Below, in pieces: positions 25,374 through 34,229 of a DNA stretch of 49,306 nucleotides; within the stretch, counting starts at the first letter, position 1, and each line of letters begins with the position of its first letter. Source of the stretch: Gemmatimonadota bacterium. Its GTDB lineage: Bacteria > JAAXHH01. The stretch spans positions 1-49,306 of the forward strand of contig JAPOOT010000231.1 in assembly GCA_026713285.1 (NCBI GenBank). Direction: 5' to 3'. A program made the translations under genes and the position numbers. Under the pieces are notes generated by a model. That model was not told where the DNA came from, did not search any database, and saw only the letters and a list, made by a program, of their open reading frames with translations.

Positions 25374-26588
25374 ATGACCTCCTCTTACGGTTCCGCAGTC
25401 CGGCGCGCGGCGCAAGCGTTGAGCGCCCAGGGCAAGGACGCCAACCAGATCGCGAAGATTGTGTACGACCGGGATCCCGATGGATACAACTACGGTATCG
25501 GCATCGTAGTGGACGGCAGGGGCCGGGCGTGGCCGACCTCCGAAACGCTGCTGAAACATGCCAGGGTTGAAATCGGCAACAGCCTGCTCGGAGAATACAT
25601 GAGCACGGCTTCCCTCTCCGCTCCGTTGAAGGAGGCCGTGTTGCGATGGCAACGCATCCCCGAGGAATACTGGGATCGCTTCTCGCTGTCGATCCCCTCG
25701 GACGCGGGTACCGGTGCGGTGAAAACGGCTGTCGAGATGGCCTTGCAACTGTACCCGTATCTCCAGGCGATCGGTGTGGAAGAACTATCCTGGCCCGCAT
25801 ACAAGGCCATCGCCCGGATAAGCAGGATCTCGTGCCGCGAGTTTCCCATCGGCGAGATGATGGATGGCCCGGACCTGCTGCGGATCTACCAGGCGGGTCC
25901 GATGAACACGACCGGCCGCGTTCAGTCCCGGGAGACCATGGAAGGGCGGGCCGAGGCCGCTAAAGGACACCCCGTTCTGCTGGACCGGGCCTATTCGGGG
26001 TTCGAGTACGCCCATGCGCTCGGTACCCTCGGCTACGACGCGATCATGACGATGAGTTACAACGACCAGATCCGGCCCTTCATCGAGCACGACGTGCCCT
26101 TCTGGGTGTCCGTCAGCCCGACCAAGGCCTTCGGCACCTTCGCGCTGCGCCCGTGCGGGATGTTGCTGGCGTACATGCCCGGCGAGTCCCGGTCGGAGGA
26201 AGTGGACGCCCTCGCCAATACGGTGACGCGCGCCCGGGGTTCGTCCTTCGAACATCCCGTTACGCGGGCCTTTGTATCGGCATTGGTCCACGACCTGGAA
26301 GCCCTGGAACTTGAACACGCCGACATTCTGCGGCGCGTTGCCGCGGCGGAGCATACCTGGAAGGAAAGATCCGCCGGAACAACGCTCGCCGAGTTGTTTA
26401 CGGACCGCTATGCCGGCCTGTTCCGCAATCCACGCGTCGGAGACGAGGCCCAGGCGGCGATCTACGGCGCCCACCTCTATCCGGTGTTTACGCCGGGGCG
26501 CTGCCGCCTCAACATCACCGGCCTTCCGGATGACCGGGATGTCGCCCGGGAGCATGTTGCGGTTTTCGCCAGGTACTGCCGGGGATAG
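25374..26588 (+). CDS. Class I/II PLP-dependent aminotransferase
   Basis: A fold-type I aminotransferase of about 404 residues, of the aspartate/aromatic aminotransferase type. Motifs: SLSIPSDAGTGAVKTAVEM for the phosphate-side loop, LLDRAYSGFEYA with the PLP-nitrogen Asp, the Schiff-base Lys in VSPTKAFGTFALRPCG, and the terminal Arg in GRCRLNITGL. Two in-frame starts exist: ATG 25350 with no Shine-Dalgarno and ATG 25374 with a weak one; the second is used but not certain. It precedes the RidA-like gene by 135 bases. PLP enzymes release reactive enamine/imine products that RidA proteins detoxify, which makes the neighbourhood sensible (inference). The amino acid used is not known. Confidence 0.85.
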   Translation: MTSSYGSAVRRAAQALSAQGKDANQIAKIVYDRDPDGYNYGIGIVVDGRGRAWPTSETLLKHARVEIGNSLLGEYMSTASLSAPLKEAVLRWQRIPEEYWDRFSLSIPSDAGTGAVKTAVEMALQLYPYLQAIGVEELSWPAYKAIARISRISCREFPIGEMMDGPDLLRIYQAGPMNTTGRVQSRETMEGRAEAAKGHPVLLDRAYSGFEYAHALGTLGYDAIMTMSYNDQIRPFIEHDVPFWVSVSPTKAFGTFALRPCGMLLAYMPGESRSEEVDALANTVTRARGSSFEHPVTRAFVSALVHDLEALELEHADILRRVAAAEHTWKERSAGTTLAELFTDRYAGLFRNPRVGDEAQAAIYGAHLYPVFTPGRCRLNITGLPDDRDVAREHVAVFARYCRG

Positions 26589-26723
26589 TCCATGGCCTTT
26601 TCCCCGATTAATCTTGAAACAAACCGCTCGAGGATGTAATTTCTACGATCTGTACAATCGACAGAACCCGCTCACCCGCAAGCCCCGGTTTCAGCAGCAT
26701 CCGATCAGAAAGGACATCCTTGC

Positions 26724-27920
26724 ATGGCACAGGTCAGCATCGTCAGACACAATCCCATCGCCATTTTTTCCAATCCCACGGAAGTACTCGTCAGGGACGA
26801 CCATAACCAGGTCTTCCGCCTGATCGAGCCGAGTGGCAACGTGGGCACGCAGTATCCGAACGACATCGGTTCCGAGTGGTTCGGCACCATAGAGAACCTG
26901 AACAAGAACCTGGAGACCTGCGGCGTGAGCTGGTCGGACGTCTATAAGACAGACGTTCTGTGGACCACGCCCTCGAGCGACAGGGACGCCTGTGACCGGA
27001 TGAAGGACGACTACAACGCCATTTACGCACCGATGATAGACGCTGTGACCGGCGGGCCGCTCCGGTCCAATCGCATGGCGCGTTTCACGCACCCGGAGGG
27101 CTTCCCGGATCCCGTGGCGCTGTTCGAGGTCCAGATCAAGGCCGCCCGCGGCGAGAACGTAACCATTGGAGACGGCGTGATCGACTATGGATACTGGCGG
27201 GACCATCAACCGAGCGGGGCGTCGGTCATGCACACCCGCAACGGAGCGGTCGTTGCATCCCTGGGGTCCGACCTGGCGGAGGAAACGGCCTTCGTGCTGG
27301 ACGAACACTACGAGAAGCCCCTTGCCGAGGCCGGCGTCGATTTCAGGAAGCAGACGGTCTGGATGGAAATCCTTGTGGCCGTTGACGATGCGCCCGAAAA
27401 AACCTGGGAGAGGATCGAGACGGTAAGGCGGGTCTTCGAGGAATACTACGGCGACGACCGGCCAGCCGGGCTGATCTATCCGGTCTCCCGTATCCCGAAC
27501 CTGGACGGCATTGTCGAACCTCAGCCCCGCGTGGTCTCAGGCGACGTGAATATCACGCGCTCCGGCGTACTGGAGGACGGTTTCAGCACGTGGAACTCGA
27601 TCCGGTACGGCGGCGTGTCCGAAGTCATGTCCAGCGCCGTGGGCGGCGACGATGCGGCCCGCCAGCTTTCCACGCTGGATGCGCGCATCAGGGAGGCGGG
27701 CGGAAACGGGCTTAAAGAGGACGGCATATTCAACAACGCCTACGTGGTCGCCGGCGAGGATTCCAAAGCGAACAGGGCCTGGATACAGGAATTCAACGCG
27801 TCGTTCAGCGCGTGGTACGAAGGCACGGCGCCGGCGGGCCGCACCGCCCAGTTCATCGGCGGCGTTCAACAGGCGACCTACCGGTCAGGCATTTCGAACC
27901 GCGCCATTTTCGCCGGATAA
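26724..27920 (+). CDS. Probable triple-domain RidA (YjgF/YER057c/UK114)-like protein
   Basis: A 398-residue protein that reads as three RidA-like domains in a row. Domain 1 (~1-140) has ENLNKNLETCGVSWSDVYKT followed by a DYNAIYAPM helix. Domain 2 (~155-270) has EKPLAEAGVDFRKQTVWMEI and RRVFEEYYGDDRPAGL. Domain 3 (~275-398) has LSTLDARIREAGGNGLKEDG and WIQEFNASFSAWYEG. In each, a helix with Leu and Gly precedes the strand that in RidA reads VVKTTVF, and a second helix ends in a Phe/Tyr. RidA forms trimers of ~130-residue units with active sites between subunits, so a single-chain trimer is plausible. Catalytic Arg residues cannot be placed by eye in all three. ATG 26724 follows AGAAAGGACATCCTTGC. 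An alternative is a distant chorismatase-type fold. Confidence 0.55.
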   Translation: MAQVSIVRHNPIAIFSNPTEVLVRDDHNQVFRLIEPSGNVGTQYPNDIGSEWFGTIENLNKNLETCGVSWSDVYKTDVLWTTPSSDRDACDRMKDDYNAIYAPMIDAVTGGPLRSNRMARFTHPEGFPDPVALFEVQIKAARGENVTIGDGVIDYGYWRDHQPSGASVMHTRNGAVVASLGSDLAEETAFVLDEHYEKPLAEAGVDFRKQTVWMEILVAVDDAPEKTWERIETVRRVFEEYYGDDRPAGLIYPVSRIPNLDGIVEPQPRVVSGDVNITRSGVLEDGFSTWNSIRYGGVSEVMSSAVGGDDAARQLSTLDARIREAGGNGLKEDGIFNNAYVVAGEDSKANRAWIQEFNASFSAWYEGTAPAGRTAQFIGGVQQATYRSGISNRAIFAG

Positions 27921-27980
27921 CGAGGGAATGGACTGGTTCGGCATAGCGGCACAGACCCGGTCAATACCCGTGAGGTGCGT

Positions 27981-29666
27981 GTGATTCCAGGCCTCCTTCT
28001 GTGCATTCTCCTGCTCATTATTCCGGTCCTTCAATTCGCACAAGACGATCCGGCCCATCCAGGGGCTGCAAAGCAGCCTGTCAATGCGGTCGGCAAGACT
28101 ATGCCTCCGGATGCGGCGCCCCTCGCGCGGCAGGTTTTCTCCTTTCACCTGCCCGAGCCCACCACGCTCGATATCGGGATTGCCGTCTACGAGGCCACCG
28201 GTGCGGTGTTTTCCTTCGAAGGCCTTACCCGGCTAGACCACAATAACGAGTTGCTGCCGGCCGCGGCCGATCGATGGGAGCCAACTCCCGGCGGAACGCG
28301 CTGGACCTTCCATCTGCGCAGGGGCGCGAAGTGGAGCGACGGCAGACCCGTCACCGCGCACGATTTCGAATATGCCTTCAAGCGGATGGTCGATCCGGCC
28401 AGCGCGAACAGAAACGCGTCCTTTTATTACGAGATAGAAGGGGCTAAAGCCTTCAACCAGGGATTGACCCGGCAGGCGGATTCCGTCGGCGTGAAGGCCA
28501 TCGATGACTACACGCTGGAAATTCGAACCACGCTGCCCTGTCCCTATCTTCCCTACATCGCCTCCTTCCCCACCTCCGTCCCGGTCCCCCGCTGGCAAGT
28601 GGAGAAATACGGCCCCGCCTGGTCCGAGGCCGGCCGGTTCGTGACCAACTCCACCTTCAAGCTGGATTCGTGGGATCACGGTTCCCGCTTCGAATTCGTG
28701 CTGGACCCCAACTACAACGGTCCACACAAAGGGTACGTGGAACGGATCGTCGGCAAGTTCCTGGATACCCGAATGATGGCCGGCGGCACGCTGTCCTACG
28801 AAAACGACGAGATCGACATGCAGGACGTAACCCCCATCGATCTTCCCCGCGTCAGGAGACATCCTAGGCTATCGGGTGAACTGGACGTCAGCAAGGATTT
28901 CATGACCCATTTCCTCTTCTTCAACGCGGACTATGCACCTTTTGGCAATCTGAAGGTGCGCCAGGCGATCAGCCACGCGATCGACCGGCAGGCTATCTGC
29001 AGGGTGCTTCTTCAGGACCTGGGCGAGCCCGCCTATTCCATGCTTCCGCCTGGGTTTCCCGGCTACGCCGGCGGCAAGTACAGGGACATCCAGCGATTCG
29101 ATCCGGACCTGGCCAGACTGCGGCTGCGGGAGGCGGGTTACCCGGAGGGACGCGGGTTTCCCCGGATCGAGATGTGGATCAATAACATGGCCAGGCAACA
29201 GGTCGGTCAGGCCATTCAGGAGATGCTCAAGACCCACCTGGGCATCGACATGTCTATACGTGTCGTCGAGAACATCTCCTACCGGACCGCCCAGTACCAG
29301 CGAAAGATCCCCTTCAGCCTGATTCAGTATCATTACGACTACCCGGATCCCAACAACATGCTCGCCATGGTCTGGCGGTCCCAGCCGGCCGGATACAGCC
29401 GCCATCCCTGGGTAAACGCGGCATTCGACCGCCTCGTGGACGAAGCGGCTTCGGAAATGGACGTAGCCAGGCGATTCCGCCTCTACGACGAGGCGCAGCG
29501 GATCCTCTCCGAGGACGCAGGCGCCGTATTCCTGTATTACGGCAAGAAGGCTTCACTGCGTAAACCCTGGCTCAAGGGCATCAAGCGGGACCGTGACGGC
29601 GAATACCCCTTCTGGGGCAACAACACGGGCTATTTCGATATCTATATCGGAGAAGGCGGGCGGTAG
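27981..29666 (+). CDS. Peptide/oligopeptide ABC transporter solute-binding protein 1 (OppA-like)
   Basis: A 561-residue family 5 extracellular solute-binding protein with a Sec signal (GLLLCILLLIIPVLQFAQ). The family signature is intact: SFEGLTRLDHNNELLPAAAD followed by RWTFHLRRGAKWSDGRPVTA and HDFEYAFKRMVDP. Later blocks are FNADYAPFGNLKVRQAISHA and the C-terminal YDEAQRILSEDAGAVFLYYG. It has the OppA/XP_4494-like length and captures oligopeptides or similar ligands for the importer downstream. GTG 27981 is preferred because GAGG lies five bases before it; another GTG at 27975 overlaps that site. A second binding protein follows after an intervening dehydrogenase gene. No lipobox Cys is evident, so it may be freely periplasmic. 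Confidence 0.92.
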   Translation: MIPGLLLCILLLIIPVLQFAQDDPAHPGAAKQPVNAVGKTMPPDAAPLARQVFSFHLPEPTTLDIGIAVYEATGAVFSFEGLTRLDHNNELLPAAADRWEPTPGGTRWTFHLRRGAKWSDGRPVTAHDFEYAFKRMVDPASANRNASFYYEIEGAKAFNQGLTRQADSVGVKAIDDYTLEIRTTLPCPYLPYIASFPTSVPVPRWQVEKYGPAWSEAGRFVTNSTFKLDSWDHGSRFEFVLDPNYNGPHKGYVERIVGKFLDTRMMAGGTLSYENDEIDMQDVTPIDLPRVRRHPRLSGELDVSKDFMTHFLFFNADYAPFGNLKVRQAISHAIDRQAICRVLLQDLGEPAYSMLPPGFPGYAGGKYRDIQRFDPDLARLRLREAGYPEGRGFPRIEMWINNMARQQVGQAIQEMLKTHLGIDMSIRVVENISYRTAQYQRKIPFSLIQYHYDYPDPNNMLAMVWRSQPAGYSRHPWVNAAFDRLVDEAASEMDVARRFRLYDEAQRILSEDAGAVFLYYGKKASLRKPWLKGIKRDRDGEYPFWGNNTGYFDIYIGEGGR

Positions 29667-29699
29667 TGGCACAGACCCTGCCGCCGAGACCATTTCGGT

Positions 29700-29727
29700 T
29701 TGACAATACCCGAGGTGTGGGTACATT
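29700..29727 (+). promoter_or_regulatory. Candidate sigma70 promoter for the dehydrogenase/ABC operon
   Basis: A perfect TTGACA (29700-29705) is followed after 16 bases by TACATT (29722-29727, four of six). It lies in the 252-base gap after the first binding-protein gene and about 190 bases upstream of the dehydrogenase start, leaving a long leader that contains an 18-bp direct repeat. Confidence 0.45.
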
Positions 29728-29861
29728 CAGGGAGATGCGTCGGGTCCAGGGATCCAGGGGATGGACGGGTCGCACCCGGACCGGTACGATTCTTCGTCAC
29801 CATCTCGAAAATCGGAATCGTTCAGGCAACACCATGCGCGGCCACACCAGTCGGCCGCCAG

Positions 29862-29902
29862 GATTTACCGTACCAGTTGTCTGAGATTTACCATATCAGT
29901 TG
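29862..29902 (+). repeat. Pair of 18-bp direct repeats just upstream of the dehydrogenase gene
   Basis: GATTTACCGTACCAGTTG (29862-29879) and GATTTACCATATCAGTTG (29885-29902) differ at two bases and start 23 bases apart, about two helical turns. The second ends 16 bases before the start codon and just before the ribosome-binding site. This is the layout of a tandem operator, but no regulator gene is nearby. Confidence 0.7.
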
Positions 29903-29918
29903 GCAGAAAGGACATTCG

Positions 29919-30908
29919 ATGAAAGCGGGACAGGTGGTCGCTCAGGAACGCATCGAAATCGTGGAATCCGAACGGCCGGACCTTGCGCTGGAACGCACCA
30001 ATCCGGACGCGCTCAGGGACATGGTGCTCGTGCGAACCGTAAACGCCGCCATTTGCGGTAGCGACCATCCGTTGTTTACGGGCCCGGCAAACTATCCCGC
30101 GGCCCCGGGCGTATCCCTGCATGAGAGTATAGGCGTCATCGAGAAATCGTGGGCGCGTGGATGCCGGGAAGGCGACCTCGTCCTGGCCCTGCCATCCGGC
30201 TCGAGCGCCATGGCCGAGTATTTCCTTGGATTCGGCGCGTCCGTGACCCCCCTGCCGGAGGATGTGCCCCAGGAACAGTCGCTGATGGCCCAGCCCCTGG
30301 GTACCGTGATATATTGCCTGCGTAAACTGGGCCACTGGTTCAACGCGGAAGTCGCTATAGTCGGCCAGGGTCCCATGGGTCTGCTCTTCACGGCCATGAT
30401 GTGGAACCTCGGCGCTGCACGGATCATCGGTATAGACCAGCACGACAACCGGCTTGCCGCCGCGAAGGAGATGGGGGCGACCCACACCGTGAACACGGCG
30501 AGTACCGATCCGGTGGAGGCCGTGAACGAGATCACCGATGGGCGCATGGCAGACGCGGTGATCGAAGTCGTGGGCGTTGAGGAGACCTTCAACCTGTGCG
30601 TCAGTCTGGCCAGGCAGGATGCGCGGTTCATCAACTTCGGCGTGCCCAAGACATCGCGGTACACGGTCGACATGATGGAACTTTTTCGAAAGAACCTGCA
30701 ACTGACGACTTCCGTGGGACCGGATATGCATATCGACTTTGCCAGCGCCATGCGCATGATTGGCGAGGGCCGCGTCGACGTTTCGCCAATGATCTCTCAT
30801 AAACTGCCTTTCGCCAGGGTCCAGGAAGGCTTCGAAATGGCCACGAAACGCAAGGGCGAGTGTATCAAGATCGTGGTGGATTTCGAGGAAAAGGGCCTGG
30901 GAAGGTAG
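29919..30908 (+). CDS. Medium-chain zinc-type alcohol dehydrogenase family protein
   Basis: A 329-residue MDR-superfamily dehydrogenase. Catalytic-zinc-type residues are seen in AICGSDHPLF (C46) and APGVSLHESIG (H68, E69). The four-cysteine structural zinc loop of classical alcohol dehydrogenases is absent, so this belongs to a shorter branch. The nucleotide-binding motif is VAIVGQGPMGLLFTAMMWNL followed by IIGIDQHDNRLAAAKEMGA, where the Asp after the second strand suggests NAD. ATG 29919 follows GAAAGGACATTCG; the frame is open further upstream but lacks sense. It sits between two solute-binding proteins of one ABC importer, so the imported substrate may be oxidised by it (inference). Substrate not known. 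Confidence 0.88.
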   Translation: MKAGQVVAQERIEIVESERPDLALERTNPDALRDMVLVRTVNAAICGSDHPLFTGPANYPAAPGVSLHESIGVIEKSWARGCREGDLVLALPSGSSAMAEYFLGFGASVTPLPEDVPQEQSLMAQPLGTVIYCLRKLGHWFNAEVAIVGQGPMGLLFTAMMWNLGAARIIGIDQHDNRLAAAKEMGATHTVNTASTDPVEAVNEITDGRMADAVIEVVGVEETFNLCVSLARQDARFINFGVPKTSRYTVDMMELFRKNLQLTTSVGPDMHIDFASAMRMIGEGRVDVSPMISHKLPFARVQEGFEMATKRKGECIKIVVDFEEKGLGR

Positions 30909-30979
30909 TCCAGCGAAAGTTTACCGGACTGTGCGTGGGCTGTTCATGGCGCACTGGAGACGCTTGGAGGTACGACGTC

Positions 30980-32839
30980 ATGCGTAAGAATACGGGTACG
31001 GCGGCAAAGGCCGTTGCGGTTTGTTTGTTCGCCTCCCAGATCGCCTGCGGCGGCGGCGAAACGACGGAAGATCCATGGAACAAGGTACAGGCGATCCTGG
31101 CTGAATCGAGGGATACGGTCGTGCTCGATGGTACCGAGAAGGCGGCGCTGAAATACGCGGGGACGGACGAACCGGAGTTCGGCGACTGGATGGTACGCCA
31201 CGCCCTGTCCGATCCCGAAAACTTCAATCCCTACACGTCGAGCGACCAGGGCGCCACGCAGGTTCACACCTATGTCTTCGAGTCCCTGTTGGAGCCGGAC
31301 TACGATCCGCCCTACACCCAGCGTGGATATATCGCGGTGGACTATCCGTCCGTATCGGAAGACAAGCTCACCTATACCTTCCGTCTGCGCGAGAACGCCC
31401 ATTTCGCGGACGGCGTTCACTTGACGGCGGATGACGTGCTCTTCAGCATCAAGACCATCCTGACCCCGACCGTGCGGGCGCCGCACCTGCGAAACTATTA
31501 TGCGTCGATCGTAAACGTCAGGAAACTTGGCGATTACGAGATCAGTTTCGAATGCAGGGAACCCTACATCCTGAACGATCTCTTCCTCGGCGGCTTCGAT
31601 ATCCTTCCGCGTCACTTCTACGATCCGGACGGCCTGCTCGATCCGGTGACGATCGGGAGCCTCATCGACGGAAGCTGGGAAGCGGGTGGACACGCGGACC
31701 GGGTACGGCAATTCGGCGAACGGTTCAACCAGGATTTCAACCGCCGCATGCTTGGTTCGGGGCCCTACGGCGTGGCGGACTGGGAGAATGACGTGCTCAC
31801 CGGACAGCGGGTCGTACTCAGCCGGAACGAGAACTACTGGGGCCGGGAAGTGGACGGGCTCCCCCCCGCGGGTAATGTGGACAAGGTAGTCTTCAAGATT
31901 ATAAACAACCTGGACGCCGCTTTCATCGAACTGACCAACGGCAACCTCGATCTCCACGGGATGAAGCCCCTCGAGTTCAAGGAGAAGAGCTGGTCCCCCG
32001 ACTTCACAGACCGTTTCATGAAGGGCATTCAGTACGCGGGAGGCTACACGTATATCGGGTGGAACAACGACCATCCCATATTCCGGGACCGGCGGGTCCG
32101 CCAGGCGATGACCCACCTTACAGATCGTGAATCCATGGTGCGCAACCTGCTCTTCGGACTCGCGGAGACGGTCGAAAGTCCCATACACAAGTTCCGGCCC
32201 GAGTACAATCACGACCTGCAACCCTACGCTTTCGACCCGGACCTGGCCCTGTCTCTCCTGAACGAGGCAGGATGGTCGGATTCGGACAACGACGGGATTC
32301 TCGACAAGGAGATCGACGGCAAAAGGATTCCCTTCCGCTTCGAGTTTCTCGTCAATTCGGGAAACCAGCTCAGGAAGGACATCGCGCTTACGCTTCAGAG
32401 CGCCCTGGAAGACCTCGGCATCGACTGCCAGGTACGCGAACTGGACTGGTCGATATTCCTCGAAAGGGTAAAGGACAAGGACTTCGCTGCCGTGACGCTC
32501 GGCTGGAGCGGCGGTACGGGTCTGCGTTTCCCGCCGGATGCCTACCAGATCTGGCATTCGTCGCAGATCGAAGGGAACGGATCGAACTTCGTCAGTTTCA
32601 GGAACGAGGAATCCGATGGGATCCTCGAAGTCTACCGGACGGATTTCGACATGGACCGGCGGATTGAATTATATCGGCGTTTCCAGGAAATCCTCCACGA
32701 GGAACAACCCTATACCTTTCTATGGAAATCGCGCGTCGCCAGTGCATACAGCCGGCGCTTTCATGGCGTAAACTGGTATCCGGCCGGCGCCGTGAACCAG
32801 GAATGGTGGGTAGAGCCCACCGACCGGATGTATCAGTAA
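30980..32839 (+). CDS. Peptide ABC transporter solute-binding protein 2 (family 5)
   Basis: A 619-residue family 5 solute-binding protein. The N-terminus is a lipoprotein-like signal (KAVAVCLFASQIACGGGE) with a probable lipid Cys at the AC pair, although the -3 residue is Gln, which is unusual. Family blocks: WMVRHALSDPENFNPYTSSD, YTFRLRENAHFADGVHLTAD followed by DVLFSIKTI, DRRVRQAMTHLTDRESMVRN and the C-terminal YRRFQEILHEEQPYTFLWKS. It is longer than OppA1 and shows little similarity to it outside the family blocks, so it is not a recent duplicate. ATG 30980 follows TTGGAGGTACGACGTC. It is directly upstream of the permease genes (78 bases), so it is probably the main binding protein of this transporter. 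Confidence 0.92.
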   Translation: MRKNTGTAAKAVAVCLFASQIACGGGETTEDPWNKVQAILAESRDTVVLDGTEKAALKYAGTDEPEFGDWMVRHALSDPENFNPYTSSDQGATQVHTYVFESLLEPDYDPPYTQRGYIAVDYPSVSEDKLTYTFRLRENAHFADGVHLTADDVLFSIKTILTPTVRAPHLRNYYASIVNVRKLGDYEISFECREPYILNDLFLGGFDILPRHFYDPDGLLDPVTIGSLIDGSWEAGGHADRVRQFGERFNQDFNRRMLGSGPYGVADWENDVLTGQRVVLSRNENYWGREVDGLPPAGNVDKVVFKIINNLDAAFIELTNGNLDLHGMKPLEFKEKSWSPDFTDRFMKGIQYAGGYTYIGWNNDHPIFRDRRVRQAMTHLTDRESMVRNLLFGLAETVESPIHKFRPEYNHDLQPYAFDPDLALSLLNEAGWSDSDNDGILDKEIDGKRIPFRFEFLVNSGNQLRKDIALTLQSALEDLGIDCQVRELDWSIFLERVKDKDFAAVTLGWSGGTGLRFPPDAYQIWHSSQIEGNGSNFVSFRNEESDGILEVYRTDFDMDRRIELYRRFQEILHEEQPYTFLWKSRVASAYSRRFHGVNWYPAGAVNQEWWVEPTDRMYQ

Positions 32840-32917
32840 TCGCACGTTCCAGCACCTGTCCGCACCCGTGATGACGCGCGCAACCGACCATGATCCAGGC
32901 CAGGATCATAGGCACCT

Positions 32918-34219
32918 ATGCTCGGTTACATCCTTCAACGCTCACTGCTCATGGTCCCCACGCTCGTCGGGATCACGGTGATATCCTTCTTCATTATGCA
33001 CCTCGCTCCAGGCGATCCCGTGGACCTGTTCCTCGGCGGTGTGGCCGGCGGCGAGGGACTCGCTTCCGACCGCCAGCAGGATATCGAGAAGACACGGCAG
33101 GAACTGCGCAGGCAACTGGGCCTGGACCAGCCTGTCCACGTACAGTACTTCAACTGGGTCACTTCGCTTTTCCTGAAAGTCGAATCCATCAGTACCTTCG
33201 ATCGCAGCGCAATGCGGGCGGACCGGTTGCTGGAACGGCTCGAGGCGTCGGAACGCCGGGCGCTGGCGGGACTGGACAGAGCGGACCAGAAAGAACGGTT
33301 CCTTGTCCTTGTGCGGGAATTGGCGCCAGCGGATGCAAGCGAACTGGAACGATCTTCTTTCTGGGAAGGGAGGACCTTCAGCGCCGAGGGCAACTACACC
33401 TACAGGGGCGCGGGTATAGAACTCGCCAAACTCGCCGGATACCGCTTCGTCACGTTGGATTTCGGCCGTTCTTTCAAAGATAACCAGCCCGTCATCGGCC
33501 GGATCATGGAGCGGCTGCCCGTAACCCTCGAGATCAACATCATCGCCGTCATAATCGCCTATCTGGTCGGCCTGCCCCTCGGTGTCTGGCTTGCGGTAAA
33601 GCAGAATACCCTCACGGACAGGGCACTGACGTCCGGCACTTTCGTCCTCTGGTCCATGCCCTCTTTCTGGGTGGGCATGCTGCTGATCATATTCCTGTGC
33701 AACCGGGAGTTTTTCTACTGGTTTCCGGCATCGGGCATACAGTCGCTCGAAGCCTCCGGCGACTGGAGTGCCTGGCGGATCCTCACGGATCACATGTACC
33801 ACATGTTCCTGCCCGTACTGGCCTCCGCCTATATCAGTTTCGCGACGATTTCGCGGTTCATGCGGACGAGCATGCTGGAGAACCTGCGCCAGGATTACGT
33901 GCGGACCGCCCGAGCCAAGGGATTGTCGGAAAAAGTCGTCATCCTGCGCCACGTGTACCGCAATTCCCTGATACCGATCGTGACCACGTCCGCCGGGTTG
34001 CTTCCGGCCATGATCGCGGGGTCCGTATTCATCGAAACGATATTCACCATACCCGGTATGGGGCTGCTCGGATTCGAGTCGGTGCTGAACAGGGACTATC
34101 CCATGGTCATGGCGATATTCACCATCGGATCCCTGCTTTCGCTCCTGGGCATCCTGGTGGCGGACATACTGCTCAAAGTGGTCGATCCAAGAATCACTTT
34201 CGACCAGTTGCAGGGTTAG
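32918..34219 (+). CDS. Peptide ABC transporter permease, DppB/YejB-like
   Basis: A 433-residue inner-membrane permease. It starts MLGYILQRSLLMVPTLVGIT and has the HLAPGDPVDLFLGG block of the DppB/OppB family, then six membrane helices in total. The EAA-type cytoplasmic loop reads DYVRTARAKGLSEKVVILRH followed by VYRNSLIPI, which contacts the ATPase. The family is normally 300-340 residues. Here about 100 extra, highly charged residues (roughly 80-180) lie in the first periplasmic loop, similar in position to the insertion of YejB-type permeases. The start at 32918 has only a weak Shine-Dalgarno (AGGCACCT). It ends 10 bases before the partner permease start. Confidence 0.9.
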   Translation: MLGYILQRSLLMVPTLVGITVISFFIMHLAPGDPVDLFLGGVAGGEGLASDRQQDIEKTRQELRRQLGLDQPVHVQYFNWVTSLFLKVESISTFDRSAMRADRLLERLEASERRALAGLDRADQKERFLVLVRELAPADASELERSSFWEGRTFSAEGNYTYRGAGIELAKLAGYRFVTLDFGRSFKDNQPVIGRIMERLPVTLEINIIAVIIAYLVGLPLGVWLAVKQNTLTDRALTSGTFVLWSMPSFWVGMLLIIFLCNREFFYWFPASGIQSLEASGDWSAWRILTDHMYHMFLPVLASAYISFATISRFMRTSMLENLRQDYVRTARAKGLSEKVVILRHVYRNSLIPIVTTSAGLLPAMIAGSVFIETIFTIPGMGLLGFESVLNRDYPMVMAIFTIGSLLSLLGILVADILLKVVDPRITFDQLQG

Positions 34220-34229
34220 GAGATCGGCA

